From Mannheimia haemolytica (GTDB taxonomy: Bacteria > Pseudomonadota > Gammaproteobacteria > Enterobacterales > Pasteurellaceae), in contig LR134495.1 of assembly GCA_900638155.1 (NCBI GenBank), forward strand, positions 2,170,001 to 2,234,000: a DNA stretch of 64,000 nt, written 5' to 3'. A model generated the notes under the pieces. That model saw nothing but the letters and a program-made list of their open reading frames with translations, was not told where the DNA came from and searched no databases. Below, piece after piece: positions 17,803 to 27,779 of the stretch. How positions within the stretch are numbered: the stretch's first letter is position 1; every line of letters starts with the position of its first letter. Made by a program: the position numbers and the translations under genes.

Positions 17803-19242
17803 TTATTCAACTCTTAAGATACGACAAGTATTTGTACCGCCAGCTTTTAATTCATCTCCGTGAGTTAAAAGCACTAATTCGCCAGTTAATAAATAGCCTT
17901 GTTCTTTTAATTGAGCAATGGCTTTTTTCGCCCCTTCCATTGTGCGGCTGTCTTCATTGTAATATACCGGTGTTACACCACGATATAATGCACAAAGGTT
18001 TAATGCTTTTTGGTTACGAGACATCGCATAAATCGGTAAACCTGAGCTGATACGGCTGGTTAATTTAGCCGTTTCGCCTGAATGCGTTAATGAAATAATC
18101 GCCGATACACCTTCTAAATGGTTCGCAGTGTACATTGCAGACATTGCCACCGCTTCTTCAATAGATTTAAACGTACCTTCCATACGGTGGCGAGAAATAT
18201 TAATGCTTGGCATTGTTTCAGCACCTAAACAAACTTCCGCCATTGATTTCACCGTTTCAACCGGGTAGTCACCGTTTGCAGTTTCGCCTGAAAGCATTAC
18301 CGCATCAGTACCATCTAACACCGCATTTGCCACGTCCATTACCTCAGCACGGGTTGGCATTGGTTTTTTGATCATTGACTCCATCATTTGAGTTGCAGTA
18401 ATAACCACTCGGTTTAACTTACGAGCACGGCGGATTAAACGTTTTTGCACGCCAACTAACGCCGCATCACCAATTTCAACCCCTAAGTCACCACGAGCAA
18501 CCATCACCACATCAGCACCTAAAATGATGTCGTCCATTGCTTCTTCTGTCGCAACAGTTTCAGCACGTTCTACTTTCGCTACAATTTTAGCCTCTAAACC
18601 AGCTTCTTTCGCTAACTCACGTGCATAATGTAAGTCTGCACTAGATTGAGGGAATGAAACCGCTAGGTAATCCACACCGATTTTCGCCGCTAATTTAATG
18701 TCTTCTTTATCTTTGTCGGTTAATGCAGGAGCTGATAAACCACCACCTAATTTGTTAATCCCTTTATTGTTTGATAACGGGCCACCAACTGTCACTTCGG
18801 TGTGAACTTTAACGCCTTCTACTTCTAACACTTTCAGTTGAACATTGCCATCGTCTAATAACAGAATATCGCCCGGAACGACATCATTAGGTAAGTTTTT
18901 GTAATCTAAACCTACAGCTTCTTGATGGCCTTCTCCACGCGGTAAATCTGCGTCTAAGGTGAATTTATCACCAATATTTAAGAAAATTTTACCGTCTTTA
19001 AATGTCGAAACACGAATTTTAGGACCTTGTAAATCACCCAAAATCGCAACATGACGACCTAATCTTGCAGCAATTTCACGCACTTTATTCGCACGTTCAA
19101 TGTGATCTTCAGGAACACCGTGGGAGAAGTTCATACGAACCATATTTGCACCGGCAGCAATGATTTTTTCTAAAGTATTGCCACGGTCGGTAGCAGGGCC
19201 CATTGTACAAACGATCTTCGTTCTTCTGAGTTTTCTAGACAT
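17803..19242 (-). CDS. pykA: Pyruvate kinase II (PykA)
   Basis: Pyruvate kinase makes ATP and pyruvate from phosphoenolpyruvate, ending glycolysis. The protein tracks E. coli PykA over all 479 residues: [24 protein letters not shown], the catalytic lysine region [17 protein letters not shown] and ATQMMESMI. The C-terminal allosteric domain ends NTCRILRVE. Resemblance to PykA (AMP/sugar-phosphate activated type) rather than PykF is clear. A TATAAT-type -10 lies at 19320-19325 on the minus strand. Confidence 0.97.
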   Translation of the reverse strand: MSRKLRRTKIVCTMGPATDRGNTLEKIIAAGANMVRMNFSHGVPEDHIERANKVREIAARLGRHVAILGDLQGPKIRVSTFKDGKIFLNIGDKFTLDADLPRGEGHQEAVGLDYKNLPNDVVPGDILLLDDGNVQLKVLEVEGVKVHTEVTVGGPLSNNKGINKLGGGLSAPALTDKDKEDIKLAAKIGVDYLAVSFPQSSADLHYARELAKEAGLEAKIVAKVERAETVATEEAMDDIILGADVVMVARGDLGVEIGDAALVGVQKRLIRRARKLNRVVITATQMMESMIKKPMPTRAEVMDVANAVLDGTDAVMLSGETANGDYPVETVKSMAEVCLGAETMPSINISRHRMEGTFKSIEEAVAMSAMYTANHLEGVSAIISLTHSGETAKLTSRISSGLPIYAMSRNQKALNLCALYRGVTPVYYNEDSRTMEGAKKAIAQLKEQGYLLTGELVLLTHGDELKAGGTNTCRILRVE

Positions 19243-19319
19243 TATTTGACTCCATCAATAAATTTAAAAATTAAGTTAAAATCTTTCTAAGCATCTTGAT
19301 TATGCGTTAAACGAGGGTC

Positions 19320-19347
19320 ATTATACGCCTAAATCAAGAGAGTTTAA
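19320..19347 (-). promoter_or_regulatory. Probable pykA promoter
   Basis: On the minus strand TATAAT (19325-19320) is preceded at 16 nt by TTAAAC (19347-19342). The -10 is perfect but the -35 is weak. Confidence 0.4.
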
Positions 19348-19368
19348 ATACAACTAAAGGAGAATGTT

Positions 19369-19857
19369 ATGAATATTTGGATTATGCGCCATGGGGAAGC
19401 AGGCTTTAATGCTTCGAGTGATGCTGCTCGCTGTTTAACCGACAATGGTATAAAAAACACCATTTCACAGGGAAAATGGTTAGGAGAACATTTAGCCAAC
19501 CAACAAATTCAATTAGATAAAATTCTCGTCAGCCCATACCTTAGGGCGCAACAAACGCTTGAAAATGTGCTTATTGGTATGCAAGCGGTCAATTTTCCCC
19601 AACATTTTACCAACCTCATTGAAAGTTGGGACGAGGTTACGCCTGACGGAAACCCGCATACAGTAGAAAGCTATCTACATTTTTTAAGAGAGGAAGGCGC
19701 AAAAAATATTCTTCTGATTTCACATCTCCCACTTGTGTTCGATCTCGTCCAAATTTTAACGAATAACCAAAGCAATGTACAATTTCCAACTTCAACCATA
19801 GCAGAAATTAATTGGGTAAAGACAAAAGCTGAGCTAATGCGAGTAAAGCATACTTAA
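19369..19857 (+). CDS. sixA: Phosphohistidine phosphatase SixA
   Basis: SixA removes phosphate from phosphohistidine in HPt domains or PTS proteins. It has the short histidine-phosphatase fold: catalytic LWxMRHGEA-type motif (WIMRHGEAGF), VSPYLRAQQTLEN and the second histidine in LLISHLPLVFDL. A strong AAAGGAG site precedes the ATG. Length 162 is normal. A uptake signal inside the gene encodes QAVN (19583). Confidence 0.93.
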   Translation: MNIWIMRHGEAGFNASSDAARCLTDNGIKNTISQGKWLGEHLANQQIQLDKILVSPYLRAQQTLENVLIGMQAVNFPQHFTNLIESWDEVTPDGNPHTVESYLHFLREEGAKNILLISHLPLVFDLVQILTNNQSNVQFPTSTIAEINWVKTKAELMRVKHT

Positions 19858-19999
19858 TTCTTTCATTTTTAGAATGTCAATATAAAAATTTTCAATTTTT
19901 TTATAAATTGTCGAATTTATAGACTTCCAAAATACCTAAAAAATGCGTATCATACCAGCCCTCAAATCAGTACTAAACTGATCCATAAGCTATTATAAG

Positions 20000-20024
20000 A
20001 AAGTACGGTATTTACCGTACTTTT
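20000..20024 (+). terminator. Hairpin between sixA and dusB
   Basis: AAAGTACGGTA and TACCGTACTTT face each other with a tight loop, followed by Ts. Likely sixA terminator, or a leader hairpin of dusB-fis. The remaining 220-bp gap also holds ATCAGT/ACTGAT at 19966-19982 and no gene. Confidence 0.65.
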
Positions 20025-20080
20025 TATTTGGATATCCCTCTGGTTAAAATTACTTCAAATTTGTTAATAAAAGGTTAAAA

Positions 20081-21070
20081 ATGCAAATAGGACAATATGC
20101 AATCAAAAATCGTATTTTCCTTGCACCTATGGCTGGAATCACAGATCAGCCTTTTCGCCGCTTATGTAGCCAACTTGGAGCAGGTTTAACATTTTCAGAG
20201 ATGATGTCTACCAATCCTGATGTATGGCATACTGAGAAATCACGGTTGCGGTTAGCACACCACGATGAAATAGGCTTAAATGCCGTACAAATTGCAGGTT
20301 CTGATCCTGTTGAAATGGCAAAGGCTGCAAAGATAAATGTTGAGTATGGTGCCGATATTATTGATATTAATATGGGTTGCCCGGCAAAAAAGGTGAATAA
20401 AAATATGGCAGGCTCTGCTCTTTTACGTAACCCCAAATTAGTCGCTCAAATATTAGATTCTGTAGTCAATGCCGTTGATGTCCCTGTGACACTAAAAATT
20501 AGAACAGGTTGGGATCAGGAAAATAGAAATTGTCTGCAAATTGCGAAAATTGCAGAACAAGCCGGCATAAAAGCTCTCACTATTCACGGGCGTACTCGAA
20601 GCTGTTTATTTAATGGCGAAGCTGAATATGAAAGTATTAAGGCAGTAAAAGAAGCAATTTCTATCCCAGTTATAGCAAACGGAGACATTGACTCTGCGGA
20701 AAAAGCAAAGTTTGTTCTCGACTATACCAAAGCCGATGCAATCATGATTGGGCGCGCTAGCTTTGGAAATCCTTGGATATTTAAGGAAATTAATGATTTT
20801 TTTGAAACTGGATTATCTTCACCATTATCAATTGATAAAAAATACCAATTAATGTTTAAACATATTGAGGATTTGCACCAATTTTATGGTGAAGAAAAAG
20901 GTTATCGTATTGCACGAAAACATGTTGGTTGGTATACCGAAAAATTAAATCCGGAATCAAATTTTAAACGCACTTTTAATACACTAAGTTCCACAAAAGA
21001 GCAACTTTATGCATTAGAAGATTTTGTTAAATCGATTCATTTAGAATCTCAATTAAGAAAAGTTGGATAA
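20081..21070 (+). CDS. dusB: tRNA-dihydrouridine synthase B
   Basis: DusB is an FMN enzyme that reduces uridines in the tRNA D-loop. The TIM-barrel motifs are present: [27 protein letters not shown] (with the catalytic cysteine), [23 protein letters not shown] and [11 protein letters not shown]. The C-terminal helical domain ends [12 protein letters not shown]. Length 329 is near E. coli DusB (321). The fis gene starts 4 nt after the stop, the classic dusB-fis operon. Confidence 0.97.
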   Translation: MQIGQYAIKNRIFLAPMAGITDQPFRRLCSQLGAGLTFSEMMSTNPDVWHTEKSRLRLAHHDEIGLNAVQIAGSDPVEMAKAAKINVEYGADIIDINMGCPAKKVNKNMAGSALLRNPKLVAQILDSVVNAVDVPVTLKIRTGWDQENRNCLQIAKIAEQAGIKALTIHGRTRSCLFNGEAEYESIKAVKEAISIPVIANGDIDSAEKAKFVLDYTKADAIMIGRASFGNPWIFKEINDFFETGLSSPLSIDKKYQLMFKHIEDLHQFYGEEKGYRIARKHVGWYTEKLNPESNFKRTFNTLSSTKEQLYALEDFVKSIHLESQLRKVG

Positions 21071-21074
21071 AAAA

Positions 21075-21371
21075 ATGTTAGAGCAACAACCTACACAAAA
21101 CCCATTAACAGTAACAATGTTAAATGCACAAGCGCAGCAGGTTAATAAACCACTTCGCGATAATGTGAAAGCAGCATTAAAAAACTATTTATCTCAATTA
21201 AATGGTGAAGATCCAACAGAATTATACGAGTTAGTATTATCTGAGATCGAACACCCGATGTTGGATATGGTTATGCAATATACCCGTGGTAATCAAACCC
21301 GTGCAGCAACAATGCTAGGTATTAACCGCGGTACATTACGTAAAAAATTAAAAAAATACGGAATGGGTTAA
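21075..21371 (+). CDS. fis: DNA-binding protein Fis
   Basis: Fis bends DNA, shapes the nucleoid and activates stable-RNA promoters during rapid growth. With the ATG at 21075 the product is 98 residues, exactly the E. coli length, and the C-terminal helix-turn-helix [19 protein letters not shown] with [11 protein letters not shown] is almost identical. A TTG at 21063 opens the same frame but overlaps dusB and is not needed. Confidence 0.97.
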   Translation: MLEQQPTQNPLTVTMLNAQAQQVNKPLRDNVKAALKNYLSQLNGEDPTELYELVLSEIEHPMLDMVMQYTRGNQTRAATMLGINRGTLRKKLKKYGMG

Positions 21372-21418
21372 TCTAACCTTTGGCTCAAAACGATTTTAAT
21401 CGGTATTAGTTAGCCAAA

Positions 21419-21453
21419 CAAAAAACGCTGGATAACATATTCAGCGTTTTTTG
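21419..21453. terminator. Bidirectional terminator, fis / tbpA
   Basis: CAAAAAACGCTG and CAGCGTTTTTTG form a 12-bp stem with an 11-nt loop between convergent fis and tbpA; T runs follow on both strands. Confidence 0.85.
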
Positions 21454-21467
21454 TTTTTATTTAGCAC

Positions 21468-24278
21468 CTAAAACTTCATTTCAAATGCTAAACTGAAATT
21501 TCTCCCCGGGGCGGCAAATCGAGTGTAATTGCTACCCCGGTCTTGGTTTACTGCATTCACACCGGATTGGCGCACTGATTCCCAAGTGGAATATTTACGA
21601 TTAGTCACATTATAAATTCCTCCACGTAAGGTGTAGTTTTTATAATTGATGTAACCGGTGATATCGTGAGTGTACCAAGAACCGGTAAGTTTGCCACCTA
21701 AATCAACGCGATGTATACCGTGATGACGTGTGCCTGCCACCTCATCGGCGTTTTTGGCTTTAGAATAGGTGGTAGTAATGCCAATTCCCCATTTTTCTTC
21801 TGGGTGATCGTAGCCGAATCCAAGCACATAGCGTGCTGGCTGAATCGCATCTAGAATAGGATCGTTTACGCTATCGAGTCTTGGGTCGGTTAGTTTCCGC
21901 TCTTTTACTTTTACACGGTTATAAGCAACTGATGAATAAAAACCATCTGGCAGCATAGATAAAATACCGTGTAAGTCAAATTTAGCGACTAAATTTATCC
22001 CGTTTAGTGCTACATCTTGAATATTATGGTAGTTAGAGAAACAGTGTGATTTTTGTATTATTCTTTTACATGCTGTCGCAATCATATTTTTATAGTTATT
22101 ACGGAAATAGCTCACATCAAGGTAACCAAATTGACCTTTAAAGCTAACTCCAATCTCATGATTAGTCGATTTTTCTGGCTCTAACTGGTGGCTACGTTGC
22201 TCGCGTTGCACATATTCGTTATCTTTAAGCCCAATATGATCACGTTTACCATAAAGTTCATAGAATGCAGGCACTCTAAAACCGTTTGAAATGCGATAAG
22301 AAAGCGATACAAACTCTGTTGGTTTAAGCGTAATCCCGCCATTCCAAGACCAATTTCGATAAGTTCGGCTAAGTGTCCACGGATCATCAGATTTAAATCG
22401 ATGTTGATCAAAACGCACCCCTAATCCCAAATCCACATACTCGCTTATCACTAGATCGCGGAAGCTAACAAAATGGCTATCGCCTTTAATTTTACGCGGT
22501 TCACAGTTTATGATGTCGCCGTGTGTATTATTACACAAAGATACCGTTTCAATACTGCGTGGATTGCGACGATAAATATATGGATTATCTAAACGCCCTC
22601 TACCGCGGTAGCTGGTATAACCGCCTTTGGTATATTGGGCAGTCATATCCCCATGATCCATAAGCGAATTAAATCGATCAAAGCCCAACCCTAAATTCAG
22701 TTTGTGGGTTTGCTTAAATACGCCTTGACCAGCATTTAGCGCTTTATCAAATTCTAAATGAATGACACGATGCTTTTCTTGGTAATTATTACGCTCAGTT
22801 CGATACATCGACCAAGATTTATCCAAAGTCGGACGACAGTTTTTATCTACTACAGGGTAATCACTACAATGTAAGCGATGTAGCCGGCTATATAGTTCAA
22901 TATCTTGTTTATCCGCACTGAGTTTAATGTTATCCAACCAGCGATTATTCTCTGGTGTATATTGATAGTTAAATCCTAAACGACGTTTGTGGTGACGTTC
23001 ATCAAAAAACTTCACATGGCTATAGCGCAACCCATAAGGGATCCTTCTATCGAACACTAAGCCATCTAAAATATTATCCCCTTCATAAACAGAAGAGTTC
23101 TTACGTGATAAGTTGTCTACCCTGATATTAATATCGTCTTTTGTATAGTAAGCTGGCGTTTGCATATCACGGATATCGTAGCGTTGTTTTGTATCTTCTA
23201 AGATTGCGCCAAGATAATGAGACGAGTTAAAGTGATAGCCAAACTTCATAAAAACAGAATTACTCTTGTAATCTAAAGGGTTTGGTGCAATGCGATCTTT
23301 ACCGGTATATTCTTGGGCTGAGAGCTGCTCAGTGCGATAAGGAATCTGCTCAAGCTGTTTGCGCTCTTCAGGCGTATATTCCGGAAATGTTCTCACTGGG
23401 AAATTATCGCGGTTCAACTTAGGCCTTGCACGAGGAGTACAATCTAATGTTGGGCAAGTATCTTCCACAATAAAAAAAGATCCTCCAGGAGCATTCTGTG
23501 CGGAACCTGGGTAAAGATCGTAGCGATTTTCAAAGCCGGTTATACGCCGAATATTATGTTTTAATTTATTTGCCTCGGAATGAATTTTGGTCTCTTTACC
23601 GTGTCGGTGAGTTGCAATAACAAGTGCTTCAAAACCACCCGCCTCACTAGCCGCTGCGATAGACTGTAAAAAATGGCTATTTTTGCTGGCATAAGAGGTC
23701 TTACTATCTAAGCCCCAATGCTGCCCCTCTTTAATAATATCCTGCGCATCTTTAGTACGAAAACCAATAGCACCACCTAGCGCACCAGAGCCATATTCCG
23801 CAGAACTTGCTCCTTTGCTTAACTCAATTGAACGAATGTTTTCATACTCAATCTCATTAATTGCACCACCATTAGCATCTGAACCTAGCGTATGATAATG
23901 CTGCGCTTGTGGTAGCCCATCAACAAGTAAGCTGACACGGTTTTTATCTACACCTCGAATGGCATAGCCACTACTTGCACCGCGACCTTGTTCCACCACC
24001 GAAATACCAGGGTCATAGCGAGTTAAATCACGAATACCAAGAATTTGATTTTTACTCATTTCGTGATAATTTTTCACTACTTTCCCCAAGCCAGTTACTT
24101 CGTTTTGACGTTCGTGAGCATAATGGCTCTCTGTCACAATAACTTCATCCAGAACAGCTAGATCGTTATTTTCTTCTATTTTTTTATTTTCAGTCGCAGC
24201 ACCGTATGAATGAGAAAGAGCAAATAACACTGTTAAGGCAACAGGTGAATAGCGAAAATGATGATATTTCATTATCAT
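21468..24278 (-). CDS. tbpA: Transferrin-binding protein A, TonB-dependent receptor
   Basis: TbpA is the outer-membrane channel that takes iron from host transferrin. A signal peptide (about 1-26) is followed by the TonB box LDEVIVTE (43-50), a plug domain with RYDPGISVVEQGRGASSGYAIRG, and a large beta-barrel ending in phenylalanine (FSLAFEMKF). Length 936 is normal and the frame is intact. AAGGAG lies 10 nt before the first ATG, so I keep that start rather than the ATG two codons on. It follows tbpB by 87 nt and shares its Fur-controlled promoter. exbB-exbD-tonB, 18 kb away, would supply energy. The sequence looks Mannheimia-like. Confidence 0.97.
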   Translation of the reverse strand: MIMKYHHFRYSPVALTVLFALSHSYGAATENKKIEENNDLAVLDEVIVTESHYAHERQNEVTGLGKVVKNYHEMSKNQILGIRDLTRYDPGISVVEQGRGASSGYAIRGVDKNRVSLLVDGLPQAQHYHTLGSDANGGAINEIEYENIRSIELSKGASSAEYGSGALGGAIGFRTKDAQDIIKEGQHWGLDSKTSYASKNSHFLQSIAAASEAGGFEALVIATHRHGKETKIHSEANKLKHNIRRITGFENRYDLYPGSAQNAPGGSFFIVEDTCPTLDCTPRARPKLNRDNFPVRTFPEYTPEERKQLEQIPYRTEQLSAQEYTGKDRIAPNPLDYKSNSVFMKFGYHFNSSHYLGAILEDTKQRYDIRDMQTPAYYTKDDINIRVDNLSRKNSSVYEGDNILDGLVFDRRIPYGLRYSHVKFFDERHHKRRLGFNYQYTPENNRWLDNIKLSADKQDIELYSRLHRLHCSDYPVVDKNCRPTLDKSWSMYRTERNNYQEKHRVIHLEFDKALNAGQGVFKQTHKLNLGLGFDRFNSLMDHGDMTAQYTKGGYTSYRGRGRLDNPYIYRRNPRSIETVSLCNNTHGDIINCEPRKIKGDSHFVSFRDLVISEYVDLGLGVRFDQHRFKSDDPWTLSRTYRNWSWNGGITLKPTEFVSLSYRISNGFRVPAFYELYGKRDHIGLKDNEYVQREQRSHQLEPEKSTNHEIGVSFKGQFGYLDVSYFRNNYKNMIATACKRIIQKSHCFSNYHNIQDVALNGINLVAKFDLHGILSMLPDGFYSSVAYNRVKVKERKLTDPRLDSVNDPILDAIQPARYVLGFGYDHPEEKWGIGITTTYSKAKNADEVAGTRHHGIHRVDLGGKLTGSWYTHDITGYINYKNYTLRGGIYNVTNRKYSTWESVRQSGVNAVNQDRGSNYTRFAAPGRNFSLAFEMKF

Positions 24279-24365
24279 TAGGTAGGGTCTCCTTTATTTA
24301 AATTTTGCAAATTTTTATAAAAAATTGCCCGCTTGCTATCTACAACCAGCAAAAGGGAATTATGA

Positions 24366-26120
24366 TTATTTTTCTATTTGACGTTTTCCGCCGAATGTAA
24401 TACTGACTTTATCTTTATCCGTTTCTGCACTATGTACAATACCACCTAATTCCGTCGCCTTAGGGCCATAAAAACCCCCTTCAAATTGAGCATTCATATG
24501 CACTACCGTGCCACCATTCGTACTTTTCGGATCAAGATTAAAACCAGAATCGCCCGTTTTGGCTGTGCCTGCAAAACCATTCCCTTTCAGCTCGCCTTCA
24601 AGTGTCAGCATTGGGCGTTCTTCAACACCATCATTAGCAATCAGCTTGCCATTAATTTTTTTATTAGCAAAATCTACATCGAATAGTGAACGAGTACCAC
24701 TTTCGCTGTTACTTGGCGATTCAGCCCCTGCCGAGCCAGATTTACTGTACATTACCCCGTCCCAAGTACCTCGATATTTTACCGTCCCTGTTGGCAAATC
24801 TGCCACAGCTGTACGTTCTCCTACTAAATATTGGTGAGCAGTATCACTATTCTTATTTCCCTCGCTATAAATCCCAAATTTGACATAATCTAAATTATTA
24901 CAGCAGACTGAAACTCGATACGTTTTACCATCAATAGTACGGGTAACCAAATCATCAAATTTCATCTCGGCAAAGCTTTTTTTGCCTTCCGCAATAAGTG
25001 GAATCTGCTTATTGTTAATAATCAAATGTGTCGCATTCCCGAAAGTATCCATCTCAGATTTATTTAAATCTTTAAGATTAATTTTGAAAGCATCTAAGGT
25101 ACGTTCACTATCATTTTCTTTGGCATCTCGTTTACCGGCAAAGACAACAAATACCGACTTATCATCAGCTAAGAATTTACCGGCAAGTTCTTGAGCCTCC
25201 CCACCAAAAAATCCACCTTCAAGTGTCGTAGAGCTTTTACCAAAATAAGGATCATTGGCATTTTTTGCGTTTGCTTTACCAGAAAAGCGATTACCTTTAA
25301 TTTTTGCATCAATATCGTAAATTGGTGTAATTTTTTGCTCTTTGATACGACTAACATACCCATTACGAACCAATGTTCCAGTCAAAGTTTTATTAGCAAA
25401 ATCAGCCGTAAATTCTCCTGTATGCCCCATTGGTTTTGTAGAATCATCAACATTAATATCGTGACTATTTTCCGGTATGGCGCCAATATTGATGCCTGCG
25501 GAATTAGAAAAATATTTACTATCTCTCCCTTTTCTCGCATCGGTAGTAAAATCCCAATATCCTTTATAAGTAGCTTTTTGAGTAGGTATTGCTTTTGCCG
25601 GCTCTATACCTAAATAGTAAACATACCCATGTGCACCTATTCTCAAAATTTCGTTAGACTTTATTTCAGGTTTTGCACCAGAATGCAGAACATAGCCAGA
25701 ACGGACAAAATTAAAATCTCTAGTATGCAACTTATGATTTCCATCATGAGTATGGCTAAATCCATCATCACTACTACCGTACTTTTTAACCTCTTCTTCA
25801 TGCGGAATTTTTGTCAGATCTCCAGTAATCTCTGTTATATCACCAATAGGGGCTACATCTTCCCTCCCCTTCGGATGGAGATTACGACGCGGAATTTTGG
25901 CTGAAAAACCAAACCCCGGCTGCAATAAAGCTTCAGCTTCAGAAGCGCTTACTGTACGTCTTGCGTTACTATTATCATCTTGTAAACTTGGCTTTTTGGG
26001 GGTAGTTTTCGTTTGAGATTCAACTTTGGCAGATTGAACATCAAAGCTTCCACCATTTGAGGAACAAGCAGCAAGTAGCGCCGCATTAAGCAGTACAAAA
26101 CTACTTTTAAGTTTAAACAT
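24366..26120 (-). CDS. tbpB: Transferrin-binding lipoprotein TbpB
   Basis: TbpB is the surface lipoprotein that selects iron-loaded host transferrin and passes it to TbpA. The lipoprotein signal ends in lipobox LAAC (cysteine 19), followed by a flexible anchoring tail. Two lobes repeat the same plan: a handle domain and then a barrel with G-x-W-D and FxGGFxGxKxxEL-type strands (EGGFFGGEAQELAGKFL and EGGFYGPKATELGGIV). The product is 584 residues, in the range of the smaller TbpB class. An AAGGAG site precedes the ATG. A Fur box and promoter lie directly upstream. Confidence 0.96.
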   Translation of the reverse strand: MFKLKSSFVLLNAALLAACSSNGGSFDVQSAKVESQTKTTPKKPSLQDDNSNARRTVSASEAEALLQPGFGFSAKIPRRNLHPKGREDVAPIGDITEITGDLTKIPHEEEVKKYGSSDDGFSHTHDGNHKLHTRDFNFVRSGYVLHSGAKPEIKSNEILRIGAHGYVYYLGIEPAKAIPTQKATYKGYWDFTTDARKGRDSKYFSNSAGINIGAIPENSHDINVDDSTKPMGHTGEFTADFANKTLTGTLVRNGYVSRIKEQKITPIYDIDAKIKGNRFSGKANAKNANDPYFGKSSTTLEGGFFGGEAQELAGKFLADDKSVFVVFAGKRDAKENDSERTLDAFKINLKDLNKSEMDTFGNATHLIINNKQIPLIAEGKKSFAEMKFDDLVTRTIDGKTYRVSVCCNNLDYVKFGIYSEGNKNSDTAHQYLVGERTAVADLPTGTVKYRGTWDGVMYSKSGSAGAESPSNSESGTRSLFDVDFANKKINGKLIANDGVEERPMLTLEGELKGNGFAGTAKTGDSGFNLDPKSTNGGTVVHMNAQFEGGFYGPKATELGGIVHSAETDKDKVSITFGGKRQIEK

Positions 26121-26144
26121 AATGTCTCCTTTTAAATATCTTTA

Positions 26145-26193
26145 TGAAATAATAATCATTATCATTTTAATTTATTATGTAAACTAATGTAAA
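26145..26193 (-). promoter_or_regulatory. tbpB promoter and Fur box
   Basis: The 19-mer at 26145-26163 (AATAATAATCATTATC core) matches the Fur consensus at 15 of 19 positions. On the minus strand TTTACA (26193-26188) and TAAAAT (26169-26164) are 18 nt apart and directly abut it. This layout predicts Fur repression of tbpB-tbpA in iron-replete cells. Confidence 0.75.
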
Positions 26194-26417
26194 GGTTTGA
26201 ACTTTATTATTTTCAGGATCATGTTAATCATTTCAAGGTGGAAACGCTTGTTTTTAGATTAGATAAAAAATAAGGAGGGTCGAAATAGAGGGTATACAGA
26301 AAGTGCTTATAGCCAAAAAATAGTCTATTGTTATTGAATACAAACGGTCTATTTTGTCACATTTTTGCCAAATTTGGTTAAAAACCAACCGCTTGTAATC
26401 TTAACTGAATATAGATA
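26194..26417. other. Gene-free stretch upstream of tbpB
   Basis: About 220 bp, AT-rich, with one uptake signal in reverse orientation at about 26386 together with its TTTTGCCAAA-type tail. I see no gene or further clear signal here; the neighbouring 132-bp element is listed separately. Confidence 0.5.
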
Positions 26418-26549
26418 GTTCTTTATTTTTTCTACAGATCTACAGGGTTGGGTTTACCGCAGAATTGTACTTGCCAGTAACCATCATCAGCGCCCGATAG
26501 TCTACAGAAAAAGTAGGAGAAACTGTGTTAATGTGATGAAATAAAGAAC
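26418..26549. repeat. 132-bp element with 11-bp terminal inverted repeats (possible MITE/IS relic)
   Basis: GTTCTTTATTT at 26418 and AAATAAAGAAC at 26539 are perfect inverted repeats. Internal arms TTTTTCTACAGA and, reversed, TTTTTCTGTAGA extend the symmetry. The minus strand contains a short open stretch reading GADDGYWQVQFCGKPNPVDL before a stop, with no start codon. No target duplication is visible. The right end abuts the rnt stop codon. Confidence 0.45.
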
Positions 26550-26550
26550 G

Positions 26551-27198
26551 TCAATCAACTAATAGTGGAAAACCGCCCAAATCTTTTAGGCGATTAACCA
26601 TTGCACAGAAAAGTTCTGCCGTGCGCTCGGTATCATACAACGCAGAATGCGCTTGCTTACCGTCAAACGGGATTTTTGCCACTTGGCAGGCTTTTACCAA
26701 CACGGTTTGCCCATACATAAAACCGGCAAGGGTAGCGGTGTCAAACATCGCAAAAGGGTGAAAAGGATCACGCTTGGCATTAATTCGTTTAATCGCAGCC
26801 TGTAAAAAGCCCTGATCGAACGCGGCATTGTGGGCAACAATCACCGCCCGTTGGCAGCCTTGCTCCTTCATTGCTCTGCGAACCATTTTGAACATTTCCG
26901 GAATCGCAATATTCTCCGCAACCGCACCTCTTAGAGGGTTATCAATATCAATCCCGTTGAATTTTAATGATTCAGGATTAATATTCGCCCCTTCAAATGG
27001 CGCAATATGAAAATGGCATTGTTGATCCGGCACTAGATAACCTTGCTCGTCCATTTTTAAAGTAATTGCCGCCAATTCCAATAAGGCATCAGTTTGGGCA
27101 TTTAAGCCTGCTGTTTCCACATCAATCACAACCGGTAAATAGCCACGAAAACGATGCTTTAATAATTTATAATCTATTTGTTCCGTTGTCTGTTCCAT
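26551..27198 (-). CDS. rnt: Ribonuclease T
   Basis: RNase T is a DEDDh 3'-5' exonuclease that trims tRNA and other stable RNA ends. The motifs are Exo [12 protein letters not shown], Exo [16 protein letters not shown] and Exo [17 protein letters not shown], and a basic NDB segment is present. Length 215 equals the E. coli enzyme. It lies downstream of gloA, separated by a paired uptake-signal hairpin. Confidence 0.96.
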   Translation of the reverse strand: MEQTTEQIDYKLLKHRFRGYLPVVIDVETAGLNAQTDALLELAAITLKMDEQGYLVPDQQCHFHIAPFEGANINPESLKFNGIDIDNPLRGAVAENIAIPEMFKMVRRAMKEQGCQRAVIVAHNAAFDQGFLQAAIKRINAKRDPFHPFAMFDTATLAGFMYGQTVLVKACQVAKIPFDGKQAHSALYDTERTAELFCAMVNRLKDLGGFPLLVD

Positions 27199-27218
27199 TT
27201 ATCTATCAACCTAAAATA

Positions 27219-27262
27219 CAAGCGGTCTGATTTGCAAAATTTTTTACAAATCCGACCGCTTG
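27219..27262 (-). terminator. Paired uptake-signal hairpin after gloA
   Basis: CAAGCGGTC and GACCGCTTG face each other, extended by GATTTG/CAAATC inside, with a loop of As and Ts. It lies between gloA and rnt and could end the gloA transcript. Confidence 0.6.
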
Positions 27263-27282
27263 AATATTCATATTCGCAAAAA

Positions 27283-27690
27283 TTAGTTTCCTAACGCTGC
27301 TTTCGCATCTTTATTCTCAATAAATTCGATTTTATAACCGTCCGGATCTTCAGCAAAGGCAATCACAGTTGTTCCACCCAATACCGGGCCCGGCTCACGG
27401 GTAATTTTACCGCCTGCCGCACGCACATCTTCAATGGTTTTGTAAATATCATCTACGCCTAACGCAATATGGCCATAAGCCGTGCCTAGCTCATATTTAT
27501 CCACACCCCAGTTATAAGTCAGCTCAATCACCGCACTTTCGCTTTCATCAGCATAGCCTAAAAAAGCGAGCGAGTATTTATACTGTTCGTTCTCACTTCT
27601 ACGCAATAAGCGCATACCTAACACATCGGTATAAAACTTAATTGAGCGCTCTAAATCTCCAACTCGTAACATTGTATGTAAAATTCGCAT
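27283..27690 (-). CDS. gloA: Lactoylglutathione lyase (glyoxalase I)
   Basis: Glyoxalase I turns the methylglyoxal-glutathione adduct into S-lactoylglutathione. The 135 residues match the bacterial (Ni-type) enzyme: metal ligand H5 in [12 protein letters not shown], ligand glutamate in [21 protein letters not shown] and the C-terminal KIEFIE glutamate. It diverges from the 27780 gene. Confidence 0.97.
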   Translation of the reverse strand: MRILHTMLRVGDLERSIKFYTDVLGMRLLRRSENEQYKYSLAFLGYADESESAVIELTYNWGVDKYELGTAYGHIALGVDDIYKTIEDVRAAGGKITREPGPVLGGTTVIAFAEDPDGYKIEFIENKDAKAALGN

Positions 27691-27779
27691 ATTTTCTTCC
27701 CCCTGAAGTTAAAAAACGACCCCTATTATGGCATAATCTTGGCTTAAAATCATTTTCTTTACACCTTTTGGGATTATTT

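Noticed and set aside
21063..21074. TTG start for fis four codons upstream
   Set aside because: It overlaps dusB, and the ATG at 21075 gives exactly the 98-residue Fis.
24262..24280. ATGATAATGAAATATCAT at the tbpA start as a second Fur box
   Set aside because: It consists of the first codons (MIMKYH); the match is partial and tbpA is well explained as co-transcribed with tbpB.
25191..25613. 140-codon frame antisense to tbpB
   Set aside because: Composition is cysteine/isoleucine/phenylalanine-rich nonsense complementary to the TbpB lysine/asparagine-rich coding strand; no ribosome site.
26434..26510. Short open stretch in the 132-bp element as a gene
   Set aside because: No start codon, stops on both sides; kept only as a hint of a relic.
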